From the NCBI RefSeq assembly GCF_003668575.1, contig NZ_RCVZ01000001.1, forward strand, positions 186,001-250,000: DNA of 64,000 nt. Direction: 5' to 3'. This DNA is from Falsibacillus albus (GTDB lineage: Bacteria > Bacillota > Bacilli > Bacillales > DSM-25281). Below are positions 25,217 through 33,789 of this stretch, piece by piece. Numbering within the stretch: the stretch's first letter is position 1; each line of letters begins with the position of its first letter. The notes under the pieces were generated by a model, which saw only the letters and a list, made by a program, of their open reading frames with translations, was not told the DNA's origin and did not search any database. The translations under genes and the position numbers were made by a program.

Positions 25217-26197
25217 ATGACTAGAAAAGTTTTAGTATTGGGTGAAGTCAGGGACGGCTCTCTGCGCAATGTATCCTTTGAAGCGATTGCAGCTGGGAAG
25301 ACGATTGCAGAGGGCGGAGAAGTAGTAGGCGTTTTATTGGGCGATTCTGTAAGCGCTTTAGGAGAACAGTTGCTCCATTACGGTGCGGATCGAGTCGTGG
25401 TCGTCGAAGATGAAAAGTTGAAGCAATACACTTCCGATGGCTTTTCACAAGCGTTTCAAGCAGTAGTGGATGCTGAAAGTCCTGAAGGAATCGTTTTCGG
25501 CCATACAGCGCTTGGGAAGGACCTATCACCGCGTGTAGCGGGCAAGCTTGGGACAGGCTTGGTTTCCGATGTGACAGCATTGGAAGAAGCAGGCGGAAAT
25601 CTGGTTTTCACCCGTCCGATCTATTCGGGAAAAGCGTTTGAGAAAAAGATCATCACAGATGGAATTATTTTTGCCACTATACGTCCTAATAACATCCCAG
25701 CTCTTGAGAAGGATGAAAGCCGCAGCGGAGAAGTAGGGTCTGTAACAGCTGAAATCAAGGATCTGCGTACGATCATTAAAGATGTTGTGCGAAAAGCGAG
25801 CGAAGGCGTAGATCTTTCTGAAGCAAAAGTCATTATTGCAGGAGGCCGCGGAGTGAAAAGCGAAGACGGCTTTGAGCCTTTAAAAGAATTGGCGAACGTG
25901 CTTGGCGGGGCGGTTGGGGCTTCCCGTGGGGCATGTGATGCAGACTATTGCGATTACTCCCTTCAAATCGGCCAGACTGGCAAGGTCGTAACACCTGACC
26001 TCTACATCGCATGCGGAATCTCCGGGGCGATCCAGCATTTGGCGGGAATGTCGAATTCCAAAGTGATAGTAGCCATTAACAAAGATCCTGAAGCCAACAT
26101 CTTCAAAGTTGCAGATTACGGAATTGTCGGCGATCTTTTCGAGGTAGTTCCGATGCTGACAGAAGAATTCAAGAAATTGAAGGTTGCAAGTTCTTAA
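25217..26197 (+). CDS. etfA: Electron transfer flavoprotein alpha subunit
   Basis: Large subunit of ETF, carrying FAD. The N-terminal domain (residues about 1-190) pairs with EtfB. The C-terminal FAD-binding domain is clear: VIIAGGRGVKSEDGFEPL near 208-225, GGAVGASRGACDADYC near 232-247, then QIGQTGKVVTPDLYIACGISGAIQHLAGM near 252-280 and the terminal NKDPEANIFKVADYGIVGDLFE. Length 326 residues, normal. The ATG follows CAGGAGGGAA. Last gene of the fad/etf operon, closed by the terminator at 26212-26240. Confidence 0.96.
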   Translation: MTRKVLVLGEVRDGSLRNVSFEAIAAGKTIAEGGEVVGVLLGDSVSALGEQLLHYGADRVVVVEDEKLKQYTSDGFSQAFQAVVDAESPEGIVFGHTALGKDLSPRVAGKLGTGLVSDVTALEEAGGNLVFTRPIYSGKAFEKKIITDGIIFATIRPNNIPALEKDESRSGEVGSVTAEIKDLRTIIKDVVRKASEGVDLSEAKVIIAGGRGVKSEDGFEPLKELANVLGGAVGASRGACDADYCDYSLQIGQTGKVVTPDLYIACGISGAIQHLAGMSNSKVIVAINKDPEANIFKVADYGIVGDLFEVVPMLTEEFKKLKVASS

Positions 26198-26211
26198 TAT
26201 GGTTTGAGATG

Positions 26212-26240
26212 AAAGCGGCCTAAGGGCCGCTTTCCTTTTG
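26212..26240 (+). terminator. Terminator of fad/etf operon
   Basis: AAAGCGGCC (26212-26220), short loop, GGCCGCTTT (26225-26233), then CCTTTTGG. Strong stem, short T-tail. Confidence 0.85.
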
Positions 26241-26358
26241 GATGAATACAAAACAGTGTTTTGGGTAAATTACGTACGAGCAAAATATTCGCATCATCGT
26301 ATAATGGATGGTATACTCTCCATATAAGTTAAGGATATTTCATTAGGAGGCAAAATTA

Positions 26359-26673
26359 ATGGCTATTACACACGCAACTGATCAAAATTTCTCTGCTGAA
26401 ACTGGGCAAGGCCTAGTATTGGCTGATTTTTGGGCGCCGTGGTGCGGACCTTGTAAAATGATTGCACCTGTTTTGGAAGAATTGGATTCCGAAATGGGAG
26501 ACAAAGTAAAAATCGTTAAAGTTGATGTAGACGAAAACCAAGAAACTGCAAGCAACTTTGGCGTAATGAGCATTCCAACTTTAGTCGTTCTTAAAGACGG
26601 CGAAGTTGTAGACAAAGTAATCGGATTCCAACCAAAAGAAGCGTTGGCTGAGCTTTTGAACAAACACGCATAA
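26359..26673 (+). CDS. trxA: Thioredoxin
   Basis: General cytoplasmic disulfide reductase; supplies electrons to ribonucleotide reductase and other enzymes after reduction by thioredoxin reductase. The 104-residue product is complete: active site WCGPC at residues 28-32 within FWAPWCGPCKM, the cis-proline loop MSIPTLV near 72-78, and the conserved GFQPKEAL at the C-terminal helix. The ATG follows TTAGGAGGCAAAATT. It is monocistronic between two terminators. B. subtilis trxA is under sigma-A and sigma-B. A TATAAT is present at 26300-26305 without a good -35, and no convincing sigma-B site was found. Confidence 0.98.
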   Translation: MAITHATDQNFSAETGQGLVLADFWAPWCGPCKMIAPVLEELDSEMGDKVKIVKVDVDENQETASNFGVMSIPTLVVLKDGEVVDKVIGFQPKEALAELLNKHA

Positions 26674-26701
26674 TACATTGAACGGTGCCTAAGCACAATA
26701 G

Positions 26702-26735
26702 TGGCTGTCGAATTTATTCGGCAGCCATTTTTTAT
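26702..26735 (+). terminator. Intrinsic terminator of trxA
   Basis: TGGCTGTCGAA (26702-26712) pairs with TTCGGCAGCCA (26717-26727), one mismatch, followed by six T. Confidence 0.9.
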
Positions 26736-26739
26736 GGCT

Positions 26740-27050
26740 GTAAAATAATTATGGCGGGGTGGGCCAACTGGAAATTGGTTGAAAAACTGAAGCATTTAGT
26801 AGTGTTTGAAAAGGGCTTGGAGTTTCAGTTGAACCGGATTCCTATTGAGTCATAGGGGAAGGAAAAGGGAACGAGCGGTTATCGTGCCCGAATGAGGGGC
26901 TCGCGGAAAAAAAAAGGGAACAAGAGGGCGGTGGCGTGCCCCACAAATCCGTTTAACGAACCGTCCCCGGATGGCATGAGTTATGCTGGTGCAATCCAGT
27001 TTATCTTTGACCGCACCGATTGTATAATACTATATAGAGGATAAGGCGAT
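26740..27050. other. Gene-free 310-bp stretch before uvrC
   Basis: No credible gene. Positions 26860-26980 are richer in GC than the surroundings and contain GGGAACGAGCGG..GGGGCTCGCGG and AACCGTCCCCGG, short segments of the kind often seen in scattered extragenic repeats. A TATAAT at 27023-27028 probably belongs to the uvrC promoter, but no good -35 box lies at the proper distance. Confidence 0.4.
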
Positions 27051-27068
27051 ATGGAGTTGGTTGTAGCG

Positions 27069-28841
27069 ATGAATGAACTAATTAAAAATAAATTGACCTT
27101 GCTTCCCGATCAACCAGGATGCTACTTGATGAAGGATCGCCAGGGAACGATCATTTATGTAGGAAAGGCGAAGGTTTTAAAAAATCGGGTCAGGTCTTAT
27201 TTTACTGGATCCCATGACGGAAAGACCCAAAGGCTTGTCAGTGAAATACATGATTTCGAATATATCATGACATCTTCTGACCTGGAAGCACTTATATTGG
27301 AAATGAATCTAATAAAAAAATGGGATCCAAAATATAATGTCATGCTTAAGGATGATAAAAGTTATCCTTTTATCAAACTTACTGCAGAGCGTCATCCAAG
27401 ATTGATCACGACTCGGAAAGTAAAAAAAGATAAAGGGAAATATTTCGGACCTTATGCAAATGTCGGTGCGGCAAATGAGACAAAAAAATTGCTGGACCGC
27501 TTATATCCTCTTCGGAAATGTTCCACACTGCCTGACCGTGTCTGCCTATATTATCATATGGGACAATGCCTGGCACCCTGTGTAAAGGAAGTAAAAGAGG
27601 ACACCTATAAGGAAATGACGGATGAAATCACCCGTTTCCTTAACGGAGGGTACAAGGATATCAAAGTGGAACTTACTAAAAAGATGGAGGATGCTTCGGA
27701 AAATCTGGAATTCGAAAGGGCAAAAGAATACCGGGACCAAATCATGCATATTGAAGCTACGATGGAAAAACAGAAAATGACGATGACCGATTTTACGGAT
27801 CGGGATATTTTCGGCTACGCTGTTGATAAAGGCTGGATGTGTGTCCAAGTGTTCTTCGTGCGGCAAGGGAAATTAATTGAACGTGATGTATCCCTTTTCC
27901 CTGTTTATGATGAGCCTGAAGGCGAATTCCTTACTTATTTAGGTCAATTTTACTCGAAAACGAATCATATTAAGCCAAATGAACTGTTCGTGCCGCAATC
28001 AGTTGATGAAAAATTGGCTTCGGAACTATTGGATATCAAAGTGTTAAAGCCAATGAGGGGACAGAAAAAAGAGCTTGTCAGACTGGCTGAAAAAAATGCA
28101 AAAATGGCATTGAATGATAAGTTTGCTTTAATTGAAAAAAATGAACAACGAACGATCAAAGCAGTTGAGAACCTTGGGGAGATCATGAATATTTACACCC
28201 CGCATCGGATTGAAGCCTTCGATAATTCAAATATTCAAGGGGCGGATCCCGTTTCTGCCATGATCGTTTTCATCGATGGCAGGCCGGAAAAAAAAGAGTA
28301 TCGAAAATATAAAATTAAAAGCGTCCAGGGGCCGGATGACTATGAATCCATGCGTGAAGTGGTGCGTCGCAGGTATTCAAGGGTTTTGAAAGAAAATCTG
28401 CCCATCCCGGATTTGATAGTGATTGACGGGGGAAAAGGCCAGATCGAGGCGGCAAAGGATATATTGCTCAACGAATTGGATTTAGAGATACCTGTCGCGG
28501 GATTGGCAAAGGATGAGAAGCATAGGACTTCACAACTTTTATACGGCGATCCGCTTCAAATCGTGCCGCTTGAACGGAGCAGCCAGGAATTTTATTTGCT
28601 TCAACGGATCCAGGACGAAGTTCACCGTTTTGCCATTACATTCCACAGGCAGGTTAGAGGAAAAACATCCTTTAAATCGCTGTTGGATGATATTGAAGGG
28701 ATCGGCCCGAAAAGAAAAAAACAGTTGTTGAAGCATTTTGGATCCATGAAAAAAATGAAGGAAGCGTCAATCGAGGATTTTATTGGTATGGGTCTTCCCC
28801 AAAAAGTCGCGGAAAACATTTTTGAAAAGTTAAAAGATTAA
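27069..28841 (+). CDS. uvrC: Excinuclease ABC subunit C
   Basis: Makes both incisions during nucleotide excision repair with UvrA and UvrB. Domains in order: GIY-YIG nuclease at about residues 10-95 ([30 protein letters not shown]), a Cys-rich segment ([22 protein letters not shown]), the UVR UvrB-binding motif near 200-235, the RNase-H-like nuclease ([40 protein letters not shown]), and the C-terminal double helix-hairpin-helix ([18 protein letters not shown]). ATG 27069 gives 590 residues and matches the family N-terminus. An ATG 18 bases upstream also has a possible ribosome binding site, so the start is not certain. In B. subtilis it also precedes lysC. Confidence 0.95.
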   Translation: MNELIKNKLTLLPDQPGCYLMKDRQGTIIYVGKAKVLKNRVRSYFTGSHDGKTQRLVSEIHDFEYIMTSSDLEALILEMNLIKKWDPKYNVMLKDDKSYPFIKLTAERHPRLITTRKVKKDKGKYFGPYANVGAANETKKLLDRLYPLRKCSTLPDRVCLYYHMGQCLAPCVKEVKEDTYKEMTDEITRFLNGGYKDIKVELTKKMEDASENLEFERAKEYRDQIMHIEATMEKQKMTMTDFTDRDIFGYAVDKGWMCVQVFFVRQGKLIERDVSLFPVYDEPEGEFLTYLGQFYSKTNHIKPNELFVPQSVDEKLASELLDIKVLKPMRGQKKELVRLAEKNAKMALNDKFALIEKNEQRTIKAVENLGEIMNIYTPHRIEAFDNSNIQGADPVSAMIVFIDGRPEKKEYRKYKIKSVQGPDDYESMREVVRRRYSRVLKENLPIPDLIVIDGGKGQIEAAKDILLNELDLEIPVAGLAKDEKHRTSQLLYGDPLQIVPLERSSQEFYLLQRIQDEVHRFAITFHRQVRGKTSFKSLLDDIEGIGPKRKKQLLKHFGSMKKMKEASIEDFIGMGLPQKVAENIFEKLKD

Positions 28842-28862
28842 GCTTTACCTTCATGGAGGGTA

Positions 28863-28871
28863 TGTTATAAT
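28863..28871 (+). promoter_or_regulatory. Extended -10 promoter of lysC
   Basis: TGTTATAAT at 28863-28871 is an extended -10 element (TGn-TATAAT). Only a weak -35 is visible. Transcription would start near 28878, shortly before the riboswitch. Confidence 0.6.
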
Positions 28872-28912
28872 ATAGCAAACCTAATAAGCATAAATCACTT
28901 TTTATAACAAAG

Positions 28913-29090
28913 TGATGATAGAGGTGCGGGCTTCAATAGTAGGAACTCAGAGAAGAATGAGCTTCAGTGAAGAGTTTTGAAAGGGAATGTCTGCCGAAGT
29001 GAGAGGAAGCTCATCGTTCCTTTTGCTGGTTCTGCATTGAATAAATGCAGGATTGTCAAGATGTTAACATCTTGGAGGGCTATCTCACCA
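28913..29090 (+). promoter_or_regulatory. Lysine riboswitch (L box)
   Basis: The conserved 5' core GATAGAGGTGCGG (28917 on), the internal AGAGGAAGCTC block near 29003 and the 3' closing strand GGCTATCTCACC (29078-29089) fit the L-box architecture. P1 closes between GATAG and CTATC. Lysine binding would stabilise the aptamer and leave the 3' strand unable to pair with the terminator (29122-29151), switching off lysC. It lies exactly between uvrC and lysC. The open frame running through it (28977-29204) is untranslated. Confidence 0.92.
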
Positions 29091-29121
29091 ATGTATTGTT
29101 CGTTTTTTTCGTACATTACTG

Positions 29122-29151
29122 GCAATGGGATGAGATCTCATTGCTTTTTTT
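29122..29151 (+). terminator. Riboswitch-controlled terminator of lysC
   Basis: GCAATGGG (29122-29129) pairs with CTCATTGC (29137-29144), followed by seven T. ATCTCACCAATG of the aptamer's 3' strand can pair with the same region to form the antiterminator. Confidence 0.85.
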
Positions 29152-29204
29152 ATTGGTGGCCAGATTTCTCCAAAATAAATCCGTTAAAGAAAGAAGGAGA
29201 AACC

Positions 29205-30446
29205 GTGGGTATAGTTGTACAAAAGTTTGGCGGCACATCGGTAGGCAATGTTGAGCGGATATTGAATGCAGCCAGAAGAGTAGTGGAAGAAAAGGAAAAA
29301 GGAAATCAAGTCGTCGTAGTCGTCTCGGCTATGGGCAAATCTACCGATCAGCTTGTAGAATTGGCAAAACAAATAAGTCCGATACCGGATAAAAGAGAAA
29401 TGGATATGCTATTGTCCACCGGGGAGCAGATTACCATCTCCCTGTTATCAATGGCACTGAAGGAAATGGGACATGAAGCCATTTCTTTTACAGGCGGGCA
29501 GGCAGGGATTTTGACGGAATCCGTTCCGGGGAATGCGAGGATCAAACACATTTCCTCAGGAAAGATACAAGGTTGCTTGAATGAAAAAAAGATCGTCATC
29601 GTTGCAGGATTTCAAGGCATCGATGAAAATAATGAAATTTTGACGCTTGGCAGGGGAGGCTCGGATACAACCGCTGTTGCATTGGCCGCAGCCCTGAATG
29701 CGGACCGATGCGATATTTTTACGGATGTGACAGGCGTTTATACTACTGATCCCAGATATATAAAGGGAGCGCGTCAGTTAAAGTCCGTATCCTACGATGA
29801 AATGCTTGAACTGGCAAATTTGGGAGCGGGGGTGCTGCATCCTAGAGCAGTAGAATTTGCGAAGAATTATGGCATTGCTCTTCAGGTATGTTCAAGTATG
29901 GAAAAAGTGGAAGGTACAATCATTGAGGAGGCGGTTACGATGGAACAAAATCTTATTGTCCGTGGTGTGGCTTTTGAAGAAGATATTATCCGGGTGACAC
30001 TGGTCGGGCTAAAAAATGAAATTCAGCATTTATCAACAATTTTTACAAAACTTGCTGAAAATCATATCAATGTTGATATTATCATTCAAAGCCAAACGGA
30101 AGCACAAAAAACAAGCTTGTCTTTTTCGATAAAAAAAGAACAGCTGAATGAGACAATCAGCGTCCTGGAAAATTATAAAAAAGAGTTGGATTTTGAATCC
30201 GCAGAATATGAAACCGGACTTGCCAAGGTATCTATCGTTGGTTCAGGCATGGTTTCCAACCCTGGTGTGGCAGCACAAATGTTCAAGGCACTGGCCGATG
30301 AACACATCAAGATTAAAATGGTCAGCACATCTGAAATCAAGGTTTCAACGGTTATTGATGAGGGGCAGATGCTGAAGGCAGCGGGCATCCTCCACACCGC
30401 TTTCGGTTTGGATAAATTGAAAGCAGAAGCTGAAGTTTCCTCATAA
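29205..30446 (+). CDS. lysC: Aspartokinase II, alpha subunit (lysine-sensitive)
   Basis: Phosphorylates aspartate, the first committed step toward lysine, diaminopimelate, threonine and methionine. The catalytic kinase domain covers about residues 1-245 (VVQKFGGTSVGN at the start, VVVVSAMGKSTDQL, TLGRGGSDTTAVALAAALNAD, YTTDPRY). Two ACT domains follow and bind lysine. The start is GTG 29205 behind AAGGAG five bases upstream; 413 residues, matching the B. subtilis alpha subunit. Control is double: the L-box riboswitch upstream and feedback inhibition. The beta subunit is made from an internal start at 29940. Confidence 0.95.
   Translation: MGIVVQKFGGTSVGNVERILNAARRVVEEKEKGNQVVVVVSAMGKSTDQLVELAKQISPIPDKREMDMLLSTGEQITISLLSMALKEMGHEAISFTGGQAGILTESVPGNARIKHISSGKIQGCLNEKKIVIVAGFQGIDENNEILTLGRGGSDTTAVALAAALNADRCDIFTDVTGVYTTDPRYIKGARQLKSVSYDEMLELANLGAGVLHPRAVEFAKNYGIALQVCSSMEKVEGTIIEEAVTMEQNLIVRGVAFEEDIIRVTLVGLKNEIQHLSTIFTKLAENHINVDIIIQSQTEAQKTSLSFSIKKEQLNETISVLENYKKELDFESAEYETGLAKVSIVGSGMVSNPGVAAQMFKALADEHIKIKMVSTSEIKVSTVIDEGQMLKAAGILHTAFGLDKLKAEAEVSS
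29940..30446 (+). CDS. lysC: Aspartokinase II, beta subunit (in-frame internal start)
   Basis: In B. subtilis lysC encodes two proteins in one frame: alpha, and a beta chain equal to the C-terminal regulatory part. The same arrangement is visible here. The ATG at 29940 (MEQNLIVRGVAFEEDIIRV) is preceded by its own ribosome binding site GAGGAGG (29925-29931) with an eight-base spacing, better than that of many separate genes in the window. The product of 168 residues contains only the ACT repeats (VTLVGLKNEI, VDIIIQSQTEA, VSIVGSGMVSNPGVAAQMF) and would pair with alpha to form the allosteric site. That both are made is inference from the family plus this ribosome binding site. Confidence 0.85.
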   Translation: MEQNLIVRGVAFEEDIIRVTLVGLKNEIQHLSTIFTKLAENHINVDIIIQSQTEAQKTSLSFSIKKEQLNETISVLENYKKELDFESAEYETGLAKVSIVGSGMVSNPGVAAQMFKALADEHIKIKMVSTSEIKVSTVIDEGQMLKAAGILHTAFGLDKLKAEAEVSS

Positions 30447-30468
30447 AAAGATTCACATACAAACGTTA

Positions 30469-30506
30469 GGGCAGGCAGCGGATGGATAGTCGCTGCCTGC
30501 CCTTAT
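30469..30506. terminator. Bidirectional terminator between lysC and yslB
   Basis: GGGCAGGCAGCG (30469-30480) pairs perfectly with CGCTGCCTGCCC (30491-30502), followed by TTATTT on the plus strand. It serves two convergent genes. Confidence 0.88.
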
Positions 30507-30508
30507 TT

Positions 30509-30994
30509 CTAATCGTGCACTGGATCTTTTTTGTCCCATTTCACAATAATCTTCACTGATTGCTGTTTTTTGTGTATTTCTTCATAGGCCTCTGTAATTA
30601 CTTTTTTTTGCGATTGAATTTGCTGTGCCAAAAATCCGGTTTCCATCCTGAAGCATGAATCAGGATTGGATTTCAATCTGTTTTTGATGATGGAGCTGGT
30701 CAGTTCATATTCTGTTTCCAGCTTTCCTTCCTTCGTAATATGTAGGTATCCCCAGCCGGCCTCCACAAAAAAGGCATACAGTTCGTCGTGGGACAGCAGC
30801 GGAAATTTACGGGCTAAGTTCTTGCCTGCCCAATATAAAATGTCCGGAGCTTCTTTTCCAAGCAGGTCAGGGACCAGGATTTCACGAATCAGTTCATAAC
30901 CAAAGACCGATATCATATCTTTGGTTGTGGTTTGTTGCTCTTCCAGTTCTTGTTCGGTCTCAGCACTCAATAGTTCTTCAGTAGAAGCATTCAC
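30509..30994 (-). CDS. yslB: DUF2507 protein YslB
   Basis: Conserved Bacillus protein of the DUF2507 / V4R-like family, function unknown; 161 residues, predicted soluble. An acidic, Glu/Gln-rich N-terminus (EETEQELEEQQTT type) precedes the conserved region FGYELIREILVPDLLGKEAPDILYWAGKNLARKFPL, followed by FFVEAGWGYL, and SCFRMETGFLAQQIQ near 115-130, which are the family's usual blocks. The start is GTG 30994 with GAGGGG seven bases upstream. It is transcribed against lysC and away from sdhC. B. subtilis also has it between lysC and sdhC. Confidence 0.85.
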   Translation of the reverse strand: MNASTEELLSAETEQELEEQQTTTKDMISVFGYELIREILVPDLLGKEAPDILYWAGKNLARKFPLLSHDELYAFFVEAGWGYLHITKEGKLETEYELTSSIIKNRLKSNPDSCFRMETGFLAQQIQSQKKVITEAYEEIHKKQQSVKIIVKWDKKDPVHD

Positions 30995-30999
30995 GTAAT

Positions 31000-31340
31000 T
31001 CCCCTCTTTCTATAATTATATTATATACAAAAATCTACATTGTTTTAAAAGGAAAAAAGGACGAATTCATACTGGAATATTTTTTCACAATACCTTCTTG
31101 TTGAATAATGAACATAATCATAAGCTTATTTTCAGAACATTCCGGATAAAGAAGGGTAAAGAAATGTTTTAGAATAACAGTGATTTTGTGAATACGTTTT
31201 CTTGACGCTTCCACTACATGGGAGTAAAATGAACATGTCACATTATTGTTATAATTCAATAATGCATCGGATGTCGCACAATATCGAATTGTGTCCATTG
31301 AAAATCGATGCAAAGCATTCATCATTAAGGGGGGTAAATC
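31000..31340 (+). promoter_or_regulatory. sdhCAB upstream region with sigma-A promoter
   Basis: TTGACG (31202-31207) and TAAAAT (31225-31230) with a 17-bp spacer give a start near 31237 and a leader of about 100 nt. The sdhC ribosome binding site is unusually G-rich (AAGGGGGG, 31327-31334). In B. subtilis the small RNA FsrA represses sdh through such a G-rich site by its C-rich loops; the same is possible here. Apart from this the 340 bp hold nothing recognisable. Confidence 0.7.
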
Positions 31341-31949
31341 ATGGCTGGAAATCGTGAATTTAATTATCGCAGATTGCACTCTCTGCTAGGTGTTATTCCT
31401 GTTGGTTTATTCTTGACTCAACATTTAGTAGTGAACCATTTTGCAACACGCGGAGATCAAGCATTCAATGATGCTGCAGGCTTTATGGAGAAACTGCCAT
31501 TCCGCTATTTCTTGGAAATCTTTATTATTTTTCTGCCTTTGCTGTTCCATGCGATATACGGACTATATATTGCATTTACTGCAAAAAACAATGCAAGCAG
31601 ATTTGGGTACTTCCGTAACTGGATGTTTATGCTTCAGCGTGTATCCGGTGTCATTACACTTGCATTCGTTGCATGGCATGTTTGGGAAACACGGATTCAG
31701 GCAGCATTTGGTGCAGAAGTCAATTTCCAAATGATGCACAATATTTTATCAAATCCACTAATGCTTGCGTGGTACATAATCGGAGTTGTATCAACTGTTT
31801 TCCATTTCGCAAATGGACTATGGTCATTCTGCGTAAGCTGGGGAATCACTGTTTCTCCAAGATCACAGCTTATTTCAACTTATGTAACGTTATTGATTTT
31901 TATTGCGTTGTCTGTAGTTGGCGTTCAAGCGCTTCTTGCGTTCGTATAA
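31341..31949 (+). CDS. sdhC: Succinate dehydrogenase cytochrome b558 subunit
   Basis: Membrane anchor and di-haem subunit of succinate:menaquinone reductase, taking electrons from SdhB to menaquinone. The 202-residue protein has five membrane helices: about 12-30 (LLGVIPVGLFLTQHLVVNH), 58-80, 95-115 (VSGVITLAFVAWHVWETR), 135-155 (IGVVSTVFHFANGLWSFCV) and 170-200. Axial His candidates sit in FLTQHLVVNH, FHAIYG, VAWHVWE and VFHFANGL, the four-His pattern of the Bacillus two-haem type. First gene of sdhCAB, with its own promoter. sdhA follows after 67 bp. Confidence 0.95.
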   Translation: MAGNREFNYRRLHSLLGVIPVGLFLTQHLVVNHFATRGDQAFNDAAGFMEKLPFRYFLEIFIIFLPLLFHAIYGLYIAFTAKNNASRFGYFRNWMFMLQRVSGVITLAFVAWHVWETRIQAAFGAEVNFQMMHNILSNPLMLAWYIIGVVSTVFHFANGLWSFCVSWGITVSPRSQLISTYVTLLIFIALSVVGVQALLAFV

Positions 31950-32016
31950 GTTAATGTTCAGACTTGATAGATAGCATGTTTGAAAGAATGGACAATGGTT
32001 AGAAAAGGAGTGAGTC

Positions 32017-33789
32017 ATGATGAGTAAAGGAAAAGTCATTGTTGTCGGAGGCGGACTTGCCGGCTTGATGGCAACAATTAAAATCGCAGAATCAGGAACG
32101 CCAGTGGATCTGTTTTCACTAGTGCCTGTTAAGCGTTCTCACTCTGTGTGTGCACAAGGTGGAATCAATGGTGCTGTAAATACGAAAGGTGAAGGGGATT
32201 CTCCATGGATTCATTTTGATGATACGATCTATGGAGGCGATTTCCTCGCCAATCAGCCTCCAGTAAAGGCGATGTGTGAAGCTGCACCAGGAATCATCAA
32301 TTTACTTGACCGTATGGGTGTCATGTTTAACCGTACACCAGAGGGATTATTGGATTTCCGTCGATTTGGCGGAACAGAGCATCATAGAACAGCATTCGCG
32401 GGGGCAACTACTGGCCAGCAGCTTCTTTATGCATTGGACGAGCAGGTTCGCCGCCACGAAGTATCCGGCCTTGTAAATAAGTATGAGGGCTGGGAATTTC
32501 TAGGGGTAGTCCTAGATGATGATGGAGCAGGCCGAGGAATCGTTGCCCAGGATCTGAAAACGATGGAAATCAAATCATTTCCTGCAGATGCTGTCATCAT
32601 GGCAAGCGGCGGTCCTGGAATCATTTTTGGTAAATCAACCAACTCTGTAATCAATACTGGTTCTGCAGCTTCCATTTTGTATCAGCAAGGGGCTTACTAT
32701 GCCAATGGCGAATTTATTCAAATTCATCCGACAGCGATCCCTGGGGATGATAAGCTTCGCTTGATGAGTGAATCTGCCCGTGGTGAAGGTGGACGCGTAT
32801 GGACATATAAAGACGGGAAGCCTTGGTATTTCCTTGAAGAGAAATATCCTGCTTACGGAAACCTTGTTCCGCGTGATATTGCGACGCGTGAAATTTTTGA
32901 TGTCTGCGTCAATCAAAAATTAGGCATCAATGGAGAAAACATGGTGTATCTTGATCTTTCTCATAAAGATCCGAAAGAGCTTGATATCAAACTTGGTGGA
33001 ATCATTGAAATCTATGAGAAATTCATGGGTGATGACCCACGCAAGGTCCCTATGAAAATCTTCCCGGCCGTTCACTATTCAATGGGTGGACTATGGGTCG
33101 ACTACAATCAAATGACAAGCATTCCTGGCGTCTTTGCAGCGGGAGAATGTGATTATTCCCAGCATGGCGGAAATCGTCTCGGGGCGAATTCCCTTCTATC
33201 CGCAATCTATGGCGGAATGGTTGCAGGACCAAATGCAGTTAAGTATATTAAAGGTTTGGAAAAGCATGTTGACGATATTTCTTCTTCCATTTTCGATCGT
33301 CATGTACAGCAGGAAGAAGAAAAATGGAAAAATATCCTTTCCATGGACGGAAAAGAAAATGCCTATGTCCTTCATAAGGAGCTTGGTGAATGGATGACGG
33401 ATAATGTAACCGTGGTCCGCCATAACGATAAGCTTCTACAAACGGATGAAAAAATCCAGGAATTGATGGAACGCTATAAAAATATCAATATCAACGATAC
33501 GGCAAAATGGAGCAACCAAGGTGCATCATTCACGAGACAGCTTCATAATATGCTTCAGCTTGCACGAGTCATTACAATCGGAGCTTATAACCGTAATGAA
33601 AGCCGTGGAGCCCATTATAAGCCGGAATTCCCTAAACGTAATGATGAAGAATTCTTAAAGACGACAATGGCTAAGTATAATGCTGAAACAAATGCACCTG
33701 AATTCCATTATGAAGAAGTGGATCTTTCCTTGATCCCTCCACGCGAACGTGACTATACTAAAAGTAAGAAAGAGGCGAATAAAGGATGA
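32017..33789 (+). CDS. sdhA: Succinate dehydrogenase flavoprotein subunit
   Basis: Oxidises succinate to fumarate using covalently bound FAD, on the cytoplasmic side of the membrane. In 590 residues the FAD dinucleotide fold VIVVGGGLAGLMATIKIAE opens the protein. The flavin-linked His lies in RSHSVCAQGGINGA near residue 43. The substrate loop ESARGEGGRVW is near 250 and the active-site region HYSMGGLWVD near 352. AGECDYSQHGGNRLGANSLL is near 372-391. The ATG follows AAAAGGAGTGAGTC; a second ATG comes directly after. The last codons overlap the sdhB start by four bases (ATGA), so translation of the two subunits is coupled. Confidence 0.98.
   Translation: MMSKGKVIVVGGGLAGLMATIKIAESGTPVDLFSLVPVKRSHSVCAQGGINGAVNTKGEGDSPWIHFDDTIYGGDFLANQPPVKAMCEAAPGIINLLDRMGVMFNRTPEGLLDFRRFGGTEHHRTAFAGATTGQQLLYALDEQVRRHEVSGLVNKYEGWEFLGVVLDDDGAGRGIVAQDLKTMEIKSFPADAVIMASGGPGIIFGKSTNSVINTGSAASILYQQGAYYANGEFIQIHPTAIPGDDKLRLMSESARGEGGRVWTYKDGKPWYFLEEKYPAYGNLVPRDIATREIFDVCVNQKLGINGENMVYLDLSHKDPKELDIKLGGIIEIYEKFMGDDPRKVPMKIFPAVHYSMGGLWVDYNQMTSIPGVFAAGECDYSQHGGNRLGANSLLSAIYGGMVAGPNAVKYIKGLEKHVDDISSSIFDRHVQQEEEKWKNILSMDGKENAYVLHKELGEWMTDNVTVVRHNDKLLQTDEKIQELMERYKNININDTAKWSNQGASFTRQLHNMLQLARVITIGAYNRNESRGAHYKPEFPKRNDEEFLKTTMAKYNAETNAPEFHYEEVDLSLIPPRERDYTKSKKEANKG

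Noticed and set aside
28977-29204. N-terminal extension of aspartokinase
   Set aside because: Covers the lysine riboswitch and its terminator; the family start is the GTG at 29205 with its own ribosome binding site.
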